64,000 nt of DNA from Glandiceps talaboti (taxonomy: Eukaryota > Hemichordata > Enteropneusta > Spengelidae). Positions 41,640 to 56,229 of this stretch are shown here, one piece after another. The translations under genes and the position numbers were made by a program. Under the pieces are notes generated by a model. The model made no database searches and was not told the DNA's origin. It worked only from the letters and a program-made list of their open reading frames with translations. The stretch is from the NCBI RefSeq assembly GCF_964340395.1, contig NC_135557.1, forward strand, positions 21,231,225 to 21,295,224, read 5' to 3'. Positions within the stretch are counted from its first letter, which is position 1; each line of letters begins with the position of its first letter.

Positions 41640-41870
41640 TGACTTGACAATGTAGTCAAGGTTGACAAAGTCATTTGGTTTGACATTGTCATTTGGCTTT
41701 AGCTTGACAGTATCATTTGGCTTGACAAAGTGGTTTGGCTATAGAAACTTTCAATTGGCTTTACAGTGTTGCTTGAATTGAATGACAAAGTCATTTGGCT
41801 TGTCAAAGTCATTTCAACAGCTTGACGATGTCACTCAGCTTCCAGTCATTTGGCTTGGCAATGTCATTTG
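41640..41870 (+). repeat. ~28-bp minisatellite, CATTTGGCTTGACAAAGT type
   Basis: About eight diverged units of GTCATTTGGCTTGACAATGT. Confidence 0.85.
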
Positions 41871-42425
41871 CCAGCATATGCTGCATCAGATAGCTATAAG
41901 TCCTAGAGCTACAGTCTACACTATAGACAGATCCATGTATACCGTAGATGTATTGTGTGGATGCATGGGTTCATTGGCCAACATGACAACTGTACAACCA
42001 ATTACGCTACAGGCAGTTGAATAAACTTAGGCCCCACACATCAACTACATCAATATCAACTCTATATCATACTGCCAAAGTTTGTTATGTTTGAAAACAG
42101 GAAATTCTTTGCTCCAGTAAACAGCAGCTAAATATTTTGATTTGAGATAAGAGAGTTGGTTGACAGATTATACACATTGGCAGATGTCCCCTAAATCATG
42201 TGACTTGTCCCCTAAATCATGTGACTTGTCAATACACAGGAAAATAGATAAATAATTCTGAAGTCACTAAATGACTAAACTCGGGTTAAAGGTCAACACT
42301 GGATTAAGATGATAATTTGGGTCCAGGGATTAACAGTTATCAGGCACAGCAATAAAATATATTGCTTGGTTCAGAATGAAAGAATAACCCTTCCTAGTAA
42401 TCCTCAAGTTATGGGTTTGGCTTTC

Positions 42426-42480
42426 TGTTTGTTTGTTTGTTTGTTTGTTTGTTTGTTTGTTTGTTTGTTTGTTGTTGTTT
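42426..42480 (+). repeat. (TTTG)n microsatellite
   Basis: About eleven TTTG units. Confidence 0.92.
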
Positions 42481-43429
42481 GTGTATGTTTTTTTTAAATG
42501 TCTCTCTTAACTTATTGTACAGCGCTTTTGAATATTTAGAAATAAATATTAAACGTTAAAAATGGTTCCATTGATAAGATTATGAACAGCACTAATGTGA
42601 GAAAGTGGGTCAATGTTAGATTAAAAGATTAAATTTGAGAATGCAAAACAGTTGTCTGGTATAACTATAGAAAATATTAGTGCTAGACAAAAGAATCCTT
42701 ATGGATCCATGGATAAGATTATCCTTAGCACCTTGTGTTACAATGACTTGGCTTAAAAGGCCAATCTTGTATTAATATTAACATTTTAGGCGTTAGACTT
42801 AAAAGACCAATGTTGAATTAGGATTGTGAAAAACTTCTGAACAAAATCAGAGACCATGGGATTCAAACATTGGTCTTTAAGTCATCTCATCTTTAAGCAT
42901 GTATATACAGGTGTAAGGTTGGTAATTTGGCCTCTGCCACACCTTACAGCCCCTATAAGTCTTACAATTCAATACATCACTGACTGTTACAGGTGCTCAC
43001 TGTGAGAGATTGATGTGAAAACAGACACCAAATCATCTGATAGCCGTAAGTATTCATTGTACTCAGTAACCCATGTCTCCCCTTTAAGTCAAACCCAGAG
43101 GTAGTGTTTGACCCGTACTAGTACACTCCTGTCGGCTACATTGTAATATGATCGGTGTTACCATACAGAAGACCAATTCCCCATGTCGTACATGTTAAAT
43201 GCTCTAGTTTGTTGATTGTATCACTATCTACCCACATCCCCTTCCTTTCAACACAACTGATAAACTTCCCATGCAAGTGTTCATGTAATCAATATGTTGT
43301 TTTTTTCTGTCAGATAGTAAATTCTAAACTTTTAAAACCTGGATTGTAAAATTCAAACTTTTATAACCCGGAAACTGTAATACGTCATGGGATGATAGTT
43401 CATTTCAAAACACTTTCATGGCCTCATGA

Positions 43430-43640
43430 AGTTTACAGTGAGGTTGGCCATCAATACAGGAAGTTTACAGTTGAATTTGACCATTAATATATGAAGTTTA
43501 CACTTTTACAGTGAGTTTGGCCATCAATATATGAAGTTTACAGTTCAATATGTGAAGTTTACAGTTAAGTTTGCCCATCAATATATGAAGTTTAAGTTTG
43601 TCTGTCAATATATGAAGTTTATGGTTACTTTGGCCATCAA
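43430..43640 (+). repeat. ~37-bp minisatellite, GAAGTTTACAGTT-GGCCATCAATATAT
   Basis: About five units alternating GAAGTTTACAGT with TTGGCCATCAATATAT. Confidence 0.88.
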
Positions 43641-44109
43641 TAAAAAACATTAATATTGACTTCTCTTTTCGTATATCAACTAAACGTAGTGTAATTTTTT
43701 CCACATGGTCTTAAAACTCTGATAATGATGAGTTGAAATTATGGAATCAATGGGAAAGTTAACAAGGAACTTATCCAGGATTTCCATCATTATTCCCAGT
43801 GAAAAAAACGGGGAAAAGACCAGGACTGGTAGATCGCTTCAATATGGAATAGTTTAAAAGTGATTTGTTTTGAAAACTTTACATGTTTATGTCTATGTTA
43901 TCATTTCGCATATAAATATTATACTTGTATCAATATCAATATTTAAAATTACAGGCAATGAGATTTAACGCCATCAATTATTCTCATAACAAACCAAACC
44001 ACCCACACCTATGTCTGCAACACAACAATGGTCAGTTTTATGTAAGTATATTATGTGTATCCATGTGAGAATTTATACAACTTTCAAAGTATCCCGTGTG
44101 AATCCATTA

Positions 44110-44600
44110 CTAGTATACATGTACACTGTAGCTAGCCTTAGTGCCCTAGCTCTGCCATGTACGAATAAAGTTTATCCAATGTGAATCCAGTGACCCTCCG
44201 TGTACGAAAAAAGTTTATCCAATGTGATAAACTTTACGTGAATCAAGTGCTAGCATAGCTATTATTAGTACCCTCTGTGTATGAATAAAATTTATTCATT
44301 GGGAATCCAGTGCTAGCATCAGCTATCCTTAGTACCCGCTGTGTACAAATAAAGTTTAACCATTGCGAAGTCTAAATCCAATGCTAGTACCCTCTGCCGT
44401 GCACAGATAAAGTTTATCCCATACATACAAACAATGTAGTACCCTCTGCCGTGCACAGATAAAGTTTATCCCATTGTGACTCCAATGCTAGTATTACTAT
44501 CCTTTGTGCATGGATACATTAATTTTGTAAATGTATCCTGTGTGGATCTATACAACCCTGTGTGTATGGATAAACAGTATCCCCAAGTGAATCCAATGCT
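44110..44600 (+). repeat. ~60-70-bp minisatellite, AATAAAGTTTATCCAATGTG type
   Basis: About eight diverged units containing TACCCTCTG(T/C)GT, AATAAAGTTTATCC and AATCCAGTGCTAGCAT. It carries several AATAAA words on the + strand, irrelevant to Robo orientation. Confidence 0.88.
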
Positions 44601-44811
44601 ATCATTGCAACCCTATGTATATGTATAAATATACATATATCTTGTGTGAGTCCATGCTACTGTATGTGTATCGCTTACAAGTCTATACATGTGTACGAAT
44701 GTGAAAAGATCCAGTTCAGATAAAGGATTAAAATCAAGACGTAAAAGCAGATGTCTTGCGGAGTCTTAAGACGGTAACAAGAACACTAGAATGATACTAT
44801 CTAACCCTATG

Positions 44812-44870
44812 ACTTCATTGATAAGATAGCAAATGTGAGAACCTGGGATTGAATCCTTGGCTTTTAACCT
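44812..44870 (-). repeat. Single dispersed copy of the 33.1-kb array unit
   Basis: CATTGATAAGATAGCAAATG and GAGAACCTGGGATTGAATCC-TTGGC match, in reverse orientation, the CACTGATAAGATAAC...GAGAACCTGGTATTGAAACC-CTGGC form of the array unit. Weaker relatives lie at about 42567-42640 and 50108-50145. Confidence 0.7.
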
Positions 44871-45916
44871 TGTATCTATCTATCTCTTCATCTTAGAACT
44901 ACCAAAACATTGAATACTGCACACTATGACACTGAGTTCTTTGAAGTTTTGACTCCAAGGCTCAGTTTCCTGAAGTTTTGAAATGTTACACCTGCAGGAG
45001 TTCAAGGTCAAACTGAGAGAAATTTAATGAGTACGATACTTAACACTTCTTTGGTGGTGGAGTTCATTATTTTGTGTATACTTTACACCACATCATTACA
45101 ATCAAAATTAACCATTTCAGAGTTGAATAACTTTTGTAAATATTATGCTTCAACTTTACAATAGTTTGTGTATCCCAGTGCTCAGAAGACAACAGTTTGT
45201 GTATCCTGGTGCTCAGCATTTTTGCAAGCCAGAGCACATATCATTTCTCCTGAAGCAACCCTCTTGGTGAGTATGTTTTGGATGCCAGGTGCCGTAAAGA
45301 GGCCTGTGCCAGGCTGTGGTTTATGTGTATGACTTTGATGCTCACAAGACAATGATAATGCTCAGACTCCAAAGAACTAAAAGGTGATAACACAATAATC
45401 TGTATGGCAATAAACAAATAGACAAAATGTGAACAACTACTGAGGACCTGGGGAGGGGGTGGTTGTTACAGTTCACTCTGATTTTCACTGTGTGTACATG
45501 TGCATGTATTGGTAGTACTTGTATCTGTACAGTGTCATACACTTGTTAAACAAAGCTGAGACAATAAGACAAATCCTTATCATAATTTAGACAGCAATGT
45601 CTGGATAAAATTAGAGATTTATAATGTGGTACCAATGATATCATCAAAGTTCTTATTAAATCCACACTTTGTTTATACTGTGTATTTGTTACTGGCAAAA
45701 GTATGGTGGACAGACCTAATTATTGATACATATTTGTATTCAAGCTAGGGAGTATGGTACAAATTAGATAAGGGTTACAAAGTATAAAATCCAGCCTTGA
45801 TTGTTTCAAAATAAAACTGAAGACTTATTTGTTCACCAATGCATATGTTGTGCTTTAATTAAAGCCATCCAGCTACTGAACAGGGAACAAGGCTCTGGAA
45901 ATCGGCACTACAGAAA

Positions 45917-45957
<41 letters not shown>
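45917..45957 (+). repeat. (GATT)n microsatellite
   Basis: About nine GATT units. Confidence 0.9.
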
Positions 45958-45958
<1 letters not shown>

Positions 45959-48559
45959 GTAGACTCCCTAGCATAAAACTATCATTACCAAAGTGACCAT
46001 GACTGGCACTAGTCTTCTGTTTTGCCCCAAATTATTTTTTTCTACCTAAGTATATACTTGCATACATATGTACATAGCAATGACGTACATGTACTGCTGT
46101 CAGCTATGTCTTTTCACATAGTAATTATAGTAAATTATAACTCCCTCAAGCTATACCTCTGTTATTGAATATTCTGTTTTGAGTAACTTGTTTTTTCTTA
46201 TCTCACTTTCATCTTTCACAAAAATAAATTTAATAAAAAACCTGCATTATCTTCATGTTTGTACGCATATCTTGTATAAGATCTGTTTGAAACTACAGCA
46301 GCTGGGATCATGTTTTATATCAAGTAAGAATTCCCTGGTGTTTATTATGATATTAATATTATCAAAATATTTAGTCATTTTTCTAGACCATAAAACAATC
46401 AATGCTGGCATAAATCTTAGAGTGTTAATTTCTGATGTAGCTTTTTTATCACCCAGAGTGTCTGTGTTGAAGGTATTCTTGCAGCTCCTATAAACTACTG
46501 GCAGGATTGGTGAGATTTGGCGGGATCATTGACTCTCCTTCACTAGGTTCTCACAATTTTATTGTAAAAATGTAAGAAGATACAATACAAATGATTGTTA
46601 TAAGTAGTCAGGAACCATGGTCAAACTCAGTAGTGTACGGAAATCACTCACGTTGATTGCAAAGTGATACCTATCCATTGAAGTGTCACCGAGACTGTGG
46701 TTTGATATACTATACAGGATACGACACACTTCCTGCAACTCACTCACTCACATCATATATTGGCATCATTTCAGGAAATGATTTTGCTCTCATTGTAAAT
46801 AATACAGTTGCATTTAAATTGTTATATATTAAACACAGTGTAACAATTGCACTGTTATATCATGATACAATGTAGCAGGTACACACATGCATATATATTG
46901 ATACAATGTAGCAATTTAAGTGGGAAATATATATACTGATACAGTGTAGCAATTTATTTTGCTATGCATTGAAAGTGTAGCCAATTTCCTCATCAAGGCA
47001 GTAAGTGACTTTTACTTAACTTTTTGCACTCTCTTTATGAACAATCCTCCAAAAATTTGGTTACCAAGACAACCATCTAGTCAAGGAGTGACAGATAGAT
47101 ATAACAACAGGAAGAGATTGAAAACCAAACAGTACTTGACACCTACTTGACAGAAATTGATTTAATGTACCTATGGAAACCACCCCTGGTATTGTGTGAT
47201 AAAACACTCATTCCTCTATCTATCAAGTGATAAGGGGTCAATTCTCCCCAGCTCATTAATGATAAGTATGCAATTCTCCTTATCTAGTAGATTATAATAA
47301 ACTAACACATCATTAAAATATTAGCTGTTCAAATAAACCCACTCCTACTTCACACTTTGACACAAGGAGGGTGTCAGACTGATTACACAGCAGTAAACAC
47401 TGGCTTGGATACTATTATGTGATGGAATCTACTTAGTCACTTATTTGCCATGTTTTATATCACCATAGCTAAGTCAGAATTGTCGACAATGTACCAATGC
47501 CTCAATTGTACTAGGAATTATGTATTGTTATATTCTATTAGGCCAAAAAAAAAGAAAGAAAAAAGAATTGTTTCTGGTCAGCACGTACATCACTTAAATA
47601 CTCTTGCATCAGTCTTTTTTTTCCGTGTTTGTCCTGCCCATGCAGTCTGCAGATCTGGCAGGAAACACAAAAATAACCCTCCTACTTCTGACTGATTACA
47701 ACTGCAGAGCCTATCCTGAACAAGCGAATGACATCTGCCCCCACATGCACACTTACTCTAAAGAACTGAATAAAAAGAACAGTGACTGTCATAAATACTA
47801 ATTGACTGAGTGACAGGTTTGTTGAGAATACCGTTTCATCGCACCATTTTAGACAAACTGTCCTGACCAGAAACAATTCTTAGCCCTTAGGCTTATACTG
47901 TACTAGAATCCAGAACCTTGTAGTCATACAAGGGTTCTGAACTCAGGACACAAATAATTCAACTCAAATAATTTGGTAGAATAATTCGCTGCCCTCTTCA
48001 GCTGTTATTGCATACATTAAAATACTGCAACAGCTGACAAATGCTGAGTGAGGTAGCCAAAGTATACAAGGTAAATAATTTCCGCTTGAGTTCAATATTA
48101 CCTCGAGATATAATTCCACAGCAAGGAAACGATGTTTGTGGCTTTAGATTCCAGAAGATCACAACCATATCAGCTTTGTATACTATTTTAGACTAGCCAA
48201 GAGCCTTTAAGACTCCTAGCTATGTGTTTTCATACTACATACTGGATTCCAATAGAACTGGGCCGATGCATATTACAACTATGGTGCAATTACGGCTAGA
48301 TACCCTTTACAGTGGACCACCATGTCTAAGTCCTGATTATTTGTTATTTCAAGTTTTCAGGTTAGATTATCATGAAGCCTTGAATTAACTTTCATCATTG
48401 GTATAGTGTATTACTATAAGAGCCATCGGACCAATTAAGCTTTTATCAGAACATTACACTGAGGGATTTCAAACAACAGTTACATAGCTAACCAAACTGT
48501 ATGAAAAGGTCTATTAGCAATAAAAACTGCAGTGTACACTCCCCCTTTTCAATTCATTC

Positions 48560-48668
48560 TGTGTCTGTCTGTATGTCTGTCTGTCAGTCAGTCAGTCAGT
48601 CAGTCAGTCAGTCAGTCACTCACTCACTCACTCACTCAATCAATCAATCACTCACTTTGTTTCTGTCA

Positions 48669-48706
<38 letters not shown>

Positions 48707-48720
48707 TTCTCTCTCCAAAC
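48560..48720 (+). repeat. (GTCT)n/(CAGT)n/(CACT)n microsatellite cluster
   Basis: CTGT, CAGT, CACT, CAAT and CTGT blocks follow one another over 160 bp. Confidence 0.93.
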
Positions 48721-51700
48721 ACACATACACACGTTACACGTACAATGTATATACACCAACCACCACCCCCCACTCAGACGGATACAGTCCATTTACTGAA
48801 TACATACATTAAACTAGTTGATAAGTGTATCTACCAAGCATAGAATAAAACAGACACTGTTAGTTTGCCTTTAAAGACAGACTCTCTTAGTGTATGAGGT
48901 AAATGTAGCAGAACATCCCTTGGTAATTTCCTATTTGCCATTCCTCTGTAAGCATACCGTGGCAGTGAAACCACACACCTTTACACATAGTTGAAGAGTG
49001 ACTTTTACCACAGTGTCTCTGTACCCGCCATTCCCCATAATTTAATACCTAAATCACTGTGTTCTAACACCTCTATACAACACAACATTCACTCAAAGCA
49101 AAACTGTAAAACTATTTAACAGCAAACTATTTCAAAGTTCTCTATCGGTGTGAAATTGTATCCTTGCTACGCCTATTACACCGTCAGTGTGGAACCACCG
49201 ACATATTTGAGTGTTGGTGAACAGGATCACCGACTGTGTACATGGAGGTAATACAGGATTGTCCTGAGGGGATGTGATTAGTAGGGGTAGATAGGATAGG
49301 ATAGGATGGGAAGGGTTACAATCAATTTATGTGTCATAAATTGATAATGGTTCTCAATGCCTGATGTTACATGACTGGTAAGTGGTTGTCATGGTAACAA
49401 ACTCAGCCATTGGATAACCCTTAATAGCATGACCAACAAAGTGCAGCCATGGTATTATTTATAGTACCTTTTTTGTGTAGTTATTGGCCTTAGGTTGTAT
49501 GTGTTTACACATCATTTTGAGTCAAATAAAATCTAATTTTGAGTTCCTAACATCAGAACATGTGCATGTATATAGATAGCCATTGTTGGAAATGTCAAGT
49601 TTTCAAATCTTCAACAATTGATATTGCCAAGATGTAAACTTATTTTGACAACCTAAGCACACACTTGGAGGAAATTTACAAACTTTGAAGAATTTAAATT
49701 GAAAGTGGTCTGATATTAGTTGTGACTTAATTCCCACAGAGTGGAGATACTCTATACTGTCAATATAGCTTCATATACCTTATGTACCACTTTAGGTGTG
49801 AAAATGACATTTGTCTGGCAGCCGTATGTGAAACAGTGTTTTTGTTAAGGGCAGTAAATAGGTAAAATCTACGTTAAAGTTCCACTGTCATTTTACTGGG
49901 TTTTCCAATGGTAGGGGGAAACTATGGCAGATTTACCACATTTACCCCTTACTGTAACCAGGGTTACCAGCCCTAAGTAAAAAAAAAAATATGAAAAGTT
50001 TGTCCTTTCTGTAACCGGGGTTACCAGCCTTTAGTGTAAAACACTGTGAAACGTTTGTCAAGAAAAATTTGTTTCTAATCCTTACAATGGCACTGACAAT
50101 TCAGTTATCATGTGACAATGTGGGACTGAATCCTTGGCCTTCAGAATGGCACAGCATAATAACATCATAGTCTGAACCTGAGCTAACATACTTATGATTC
50201 CACTACTTTTCTGTTAGATCAACTCCATAATCTATCTATCACTCAGGATGAAGGAACTGGACAAGTGTCCATATCCCAGTCTTAGCATGCTGACTGCTTT
50301 CTAAATGTTATGTCTATATTTAAAGTGAAAGTGAAGGTATTATGTATCATATTTGGAGCGGTGTGGTTATGTATTCTTTGTCTCTGAACTTCAATCTACA
50401 TCATTACCCCTACTATGTACATGTACAGACTAGCTAACACACTTTGATGCAAATTAATTGTAATTTTTTAAAATCATATCTGTACAGAAATTACCAACAG
50501 CAGACAGTAAAATATGTCTAACTATGTTAATTATATATGTTAATGTCTACTGGCTCCTATCTATATCACATATACAGACTGAGACAGGGCAGTCGAGAAT
50601 CTATTCTGACATGTCCCTTTCTTTCACCTCTAGTCAGTACTCAATTCCTAACAACCGACTCACTTTGCTAGTTGGGACTCAATTCTGACAAGGTCCCTTT
50701 TTTTTCCTTCTAAGTTCTAGGTGTTTGCAGATGGAGTAATTGAGGGCATGACTTTGACAAGTACAGGGACATTGTCAGAATCAAGTCCTGACTTACTCTG
50801 TCACATAGCAGCTAAAGAAGGAACGGAACATTGTCTGAATCGAGAATTAAGTCCTGACTCTCTCTGTCTGTCTACAATCAGGACTATATTATCACACATT
50901 ATTACTCTATACTTATAATGACAGCACATCATCTTGTACAATAAACAGTATATGCTATAGACTTGAGTGTGTCCATACGTATACATACTGTCAAAATAAC
51001 AAATATATGGTCTAGTCCCCATACATACGAAGTCAGACAACACTTATTAGACACATGAAGTGTCACTGTAATTGATTGATTGTATTACTTCTAGTAGTAT
51101 AGTTTAGTCTTTAGAGACAGTAAGTCCATGCACACAATACAGTTAGACTATTTACTCAGATCATGTTACATACTTCGTATTAGACACTGGTCTCATGATG
51201 TTGTATTACAATCATCGTCACAAACTACAGCCTCCTTTACGGCACCGTCCAAAACACACCGTTAAGAGGCATTATTTCGAAGTTCGCGGAAGAAACAACA
51301 GCTCTGGTTTGTAAGAATGCATTACAATTTTCAATTATACTTAAGTTCCTCTATTTTATTTTTGTTCTAATGTATTTATTGTCCTTGCGTAACTTTTAGG
51401 AAAACTGTCATGACTTACATGTAAATAGCCTGATTTCAATATGTGTTTTGCATACTTTAAATCATAATGCTTTTAAATCTTTAGTATGGATTTATGTGAT
51501 GGGATGAGAAGTCCATGAATAACTGATAAACTGTCCTTGTGGAATGACATCTCTGTCACCATGACAGACATGGATTATACTATAATTGTTGAGTTTCTTA
51601 CAATATAATACATACTTTCATATCAAAACAATTCCTACACAGTGACATTTATGTATTTATTTATTCATTTTTTAATATTCAAAGGATTCATTTTTGTTGG

Positions 51701-51959
51701 ACTAAATTCACATCATAGTCTGTCACCAATGACTAGACACACAGGGCAGTCATAATGTGACATACACACTGTATGTACTAGATGTGGACATTTATAACAC
51801 TGATGAAGTACAATGTACAATGTATGTGACAGACTGACCGGGATCCTGTTAGCACTAAGAGGTCAGATATAGGAAAATGATTGGATTTCACTCTTAGTGA
51901 CAGACATATTTAGATAGTCAGAGAATTCTTTTAGCTACTGAATTCTACAGACATTGAAG

Positions 51960-51960
<1 letters not shown>

Positions 51961-52032
<72 letters not shown>
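51961..52032 (+). repeat. (CT)36 dinucleotide tract
   Basis: An uninterrupted CT run of 72 bases. Confidence 0.98.
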
Positions 52033-52034
<2 letters not shown>

Positions 52035-53240
52035 ATGTTCATCTTTGGACTAAACTCTAAACTTTGTCTTGTTCATACATGTGTAGAGTATTCTTTATCT
52101 CTAATACCAAATTTGTCCTTTTACTACAGTAGTATAATCATTCAAGTTTATGTTATACACACACAGGGTGTGACTAATTCAACTTTTATTCAGCTCTGTT
52201 AACTGACTATTCAACAGTCTATACAGTAGTTTACTCACATCATTAACACACTTCTAGTAGCTAATAATCGGATGATGTCGTGTGTGTGAACTCAGTCCAG
52301 TTCATTCTACGATAAACGGATCTGATAGCTACATGTGAGTAACTGTATATAATTTTACACAGTCATGGAGACATCGTACTTCAGTAACTGTACATGTATG
52401 TCATTTGACATGTCAGGAAGACATCATTAAATCACCAGACTTTTTACTCCATGTTTTAAACTTACAATAGAGTTGATAGGGAAAGAGGAAGTGGCCATAT
52501 TTCATATTCTATGGCTCCATGTATACTAGAAGTGACGTCTATAAACAGAGACAAGAATTGCTACTATGGTACACATGCTGTCATCTATCACTGTGTTTTA
52601 AACTTTTGAGTTATTATTAGGGTGTGTTGAAATACTGTGAACAGGCCTACGCACAGTTAAGGGTTTGAAATTTACAGTAGTCCACGACACATAGCCTACT
52701 AAATATCTATCTAGACTACCAAATTTATACAGTGACTGTCAGAAAAACTAGACATCAATCAAAAATTGTTGCTGAAACGGTTTACTTGTGACTTAATTAC
52801 TAAGTGTAGAGAAGTTAAAACCTTGGCATGGCAAAATTGTTACAGGCTGGTTAGTTAGAGAGAGGAAGAAGTGAGAGTAGAATTATTTGTAGCCATGTTT
52901 GATGATAACCTCAGCTATCTTATCTGTAGAGTTTAGTTGTAAAAATACCCATTAGATATACATATACCCATATTATCACTGTTATCTAATCTGTATAGTT
53001 TGCTTGTAAAAGCTAGTACACACATTAGAGGACTTAAATCATCATATCTTTGTGCCTGGAGATTATGACAGTTTCAATATGGTTTAGTTAGGTGATAATT
53101 CTAAAACTCTGTTTAAACTCAACAACTAAAAAAATAGTGATGTCTGAACCATAACTGACTAAAAATAACTGATTATACTCAGTCTCCAAAATATGATGGG
53201 GAGGAAAAAACACCAAAAACTCTGTAACTCTATAACTCAC

Positions 53241-53307
53241 CAACAATGAGGATGATGATAAATACAGCATACTTTTGACGTTGATGATAATTCCAGTGAC
53301 AAATCAT
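53241..53307 (-). CDS. robo: Robo exon 1B: alternative start codon and signal peptide (distal promoter)
   Basis: ATG at 53307-53305 opens 22 codons: a polar, basic segment (HWNYHQRQK) then YAVFIIILIV, with donor TTG|GTGAGT at 53240. The exon leaves one base, exactly the phase required by exon 2, and would read ...ILIVVAEARR. The hydrophobic core, donor and phase all fit. Vertebrate ROBO1 also has alternative first exons with different leaders. No transcript evidence is available here, so it remains a strong candidate. Confidence 0.7.
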
Positions 53308-53420
53308 TGGGATGGCGCGTTCCGGTCACTTACAGTAATCCACACAGAAAGTGTTGTAGTCAAGTAGACGGCAATCAGTAGAAAGCATGAACACACATAG
53401 TAGTTTTTTATGAGAGACAG
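53308..53420 (-). promoter_or_regulatory. Candidate distal Robo promoter
   Basis: On the - strand a TATA-like CATAAAAAAC lies about 100 nt upstream of the exon 1B start codon (+ strand 53403-53412), and a GC-richer segment (GGAACGCGCCATCCC) sits directly before the ATG. Spacing would allow a 5' UTR of about 70 nt. This is pattern-based only. Confidence 0.3.
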
Positions 53421-56100
53421 AACACAGAGTAATTTGTCAGCAGTCTGAGTAAAGTGAGAAAGCCAAGTGAGTGTCGGTGCCTCGTCACTGAATGTTTAGA
53501 TTACCAATGAACTGTGGCTATCACCACTGCCTACTTTATATGCAAATCAGTTCCATACAGCACAACTCAACTGAATCTGATGGGGGTTACGGCCACTGGT
53601 GCATTGTGGGTATGATGGAATGTAAGACTGTCAAAACAGACATGCAATGTCAAAATAACAATGATGTAAGACTTACATGAACTACTTCAAAGAATGTCTA
53701 CGCAACTTAACAGAGATGTTTTAGTTTGTCGTCAAATAGAAATAACTGATTCTTTTCAGTACAAAGCCATTTCATTTTTGTAGAAAGACTAAAAATGAAA
53801 CAGGAAAAAAGTGATTTTTTTCTCTAATTTTTTTTGCAGAATGACTAGTTAGTGAAGACTAAATGTTTTCACTTGGTATAGCGTTTTTATTTTCATAGGA
53901 AGCTGAGAAAGTGGAACAGGAAATAAGTGGTTTTTTCAGCAACTGGTTTATTTTTGTAGAAAAACTAGAAGACCAAAGGTTTGACACTTTCATACTGAAA
54001 AGCATAATAATAGATTTTCTCAGTGTAAAGCTGTTTTATTTTCATACAAAGGCCAGAAAATGATGCGAGAAATAAGTGATTTTCGTCGGTCGCTTTTTAA
54101 TTATGTTGGAAATACTAGTAAATGGAAACCAGTCATTTATCAATTTGATATTGAAATGCAAATTTGCGTCATTAGCATCTGAGCATAGGAATGGTGCCAG
54201 AAGTATTATGGGATACATCTGAGACTAAATACATGAAATATTGTGACATGTTAAGTCAAGTGCATAATTGTTAATTACAAAATTAGAGATAGCGTCCCAC
54301 TCACAGAATAATGTAGCTATCAATCATTCATTCAACTCAAATTTTACTCAATTTTTGTTCGTTGCTCAATATTTTAATAACTCTTTATCGGTTTTTTTAC
54401 CTTCCTAAAATCTTCAAAACTCTCCTTTTAGAGTAGTGTGTTATAGTTGGTAATTATCACAAAGTGGTCACATACATACTACTTGAGTACACAGAAGTGT
54501 AAGCTGATCATTATGAGTGCAAAGTGTACCCATGGGGACTTTTCATCAAGCCAGGACTGATAATTAAAATGTGTAACAATGTATCAAGTTTGAAGAGAGG
54601 CAGTTGTAACAGTTGATACAAAGTAGTCATTTGTGTTACACTGTAACAGTTGTCTTTCAGATCCATGCACATTGTATCCAAATTCAAATCGTATATCCAT
54701 TAATCTCGTTAAACTGAATGTGTGGGCTCCAAGTTTTTCGTCTAAGACGCCCAGAACATACATTTACTGATGAATATGCACAACTATATCATGTATGTCA
54801 GCTTTTTGTTACAAATGTTTGACTTTGATATTGCCTTACTTTACTCAAGTTATTACTTGTTACGGTCAAATCCTTCCTGTTCTTTCACACAACACATCTT
54901 TTACAAATTCCTGTCACAAAATATTCTGTAAAAATATTTGGAGAAAATGTAACAATTGTCTAAACAGTTTACTGAAGCGTATCATACTCACATACTTGTT
55001 ACTACCTCACACACAAAGCTGACATATCCAACATTTCTCAGTACATTCTTAGGTGTACTTGAGATAGTGTAAAATGTGCACATATTAATTCGTACACTGA
55101 GCTGACTCTACTAGGGGCCACTTGGATTAGGTTCGTTTTCCTACCACATAGTTGAAGTCAATAGTTTTCAATACAGTCTATATGTGGGTTATTTGTTGAA
55201 TTAACTAATGTACGAAATGGGGTGTCAACTACAAGAATTGATTCAAGTAAGCCACAAGTTGTCCTTTGAACAAACTTTTATAGAATTACCGTATATTGAT
55301 CTTTGTTCTTTAAACATAAACAATAACCCCATGCACTATTCATTAATTCCTGAAAACAATCACCATTCCCACTTTCTCTGAAAATTAGGAGAAAAGCAGA
55401 AAGTTTAGCATGATATCCTGAGAATTTCACTGAGTCAAGGAACATGGTTTACAGTAAAATTAAAACATAAATTTATTTTAATAGCTACATGTACTTCAAA
55501 TCAGAATTCGAGTCTTCACAAGTTTAGGGGACTCCAGTTACAGAGGGAGGGGATGGGGGTTTCATTGGTACAGATTTCTCTACACGTGTACCTGCATAGT
55601 GACAAAGTTTGGTTCACAGAATCACAATAAATTATCAGACGATTCACTCAGGTATCAACTTTAATTGCCTAGTGACTTATCCTTGGCTTTCAATTCCAAG
55701 GAGCATTGCTAGATTTGAATGCCAATGGGAATGAGAATTCTCTGAACCAATATCAACTTGTAATACCCTTGACAAACACACATAGAAATCTAACTGCTAC
55801 TGAAAAATTTAGAAATTGAACTTTTAAATATTTCTAACCTTGAAGCCCTCTTGTCCTTTTCTAAATAAAGTCTGACGGATTTTGTGGTTTATAACACAAA
55901 CTGTAATGAACAAACAGTAAATTCAGAGCACAGTTGGTGTTTATGCATTCCATGTTTTAACCTATCTGTAGATTTGAACGACTATCACTGCGGTACTCTG
56001 CTATCCTAACTGACATTTTCATTTCTTGAATTTTCTCTATCAAATGGAGCGAAAATTCAACAAATCAAAACATCAGTCAATATAGGTTAGTGGAATAGTG

Positions 56101-56162
56101 TACTCTGAATGCCAACTGAGTGAAGGTATAAATCATAATGATGCTGTATAGGAACTAGACTA
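56101..56162 (+). repeat. Dispersed repeat family B, copy 2
   Basis: It shares AACTG-GTGA, TAAATCATAATGAT and CTGTATAGGAACTAGACTA with 36497-36557. Directly after it, 56172-56211 matches 5780-5820. Confidence 0.6.
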
Positions 56163-56229
56163 GGAATACTGTAGTAGCCATAGTCATTCAAGTCTACAGG
56201 TAGGCTATCCACAGTTGGGAAATTACACA

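Larger units (their letters stand above)
39152..53240 (-). other. Region between the two Robo first exons (14 kb)
   Basis: It is the first intron of the distal transcript and the promoter region of the proximal one. It holds minisatellites (40440-40570, 41640-41870, 43430-43640, 44110-44600), microsatellites and dispersed repeats. No exon-like sequence was recognised on either strand. Confidence 0.7.

Noticed and set aside
44826-44860. tRNA-derived SINE B-box (GGGATTGAATCC)
   Set aside because: Only a loose match to a B-box, with no A-box at the right distance and no clear poly-A tail or target duplication.
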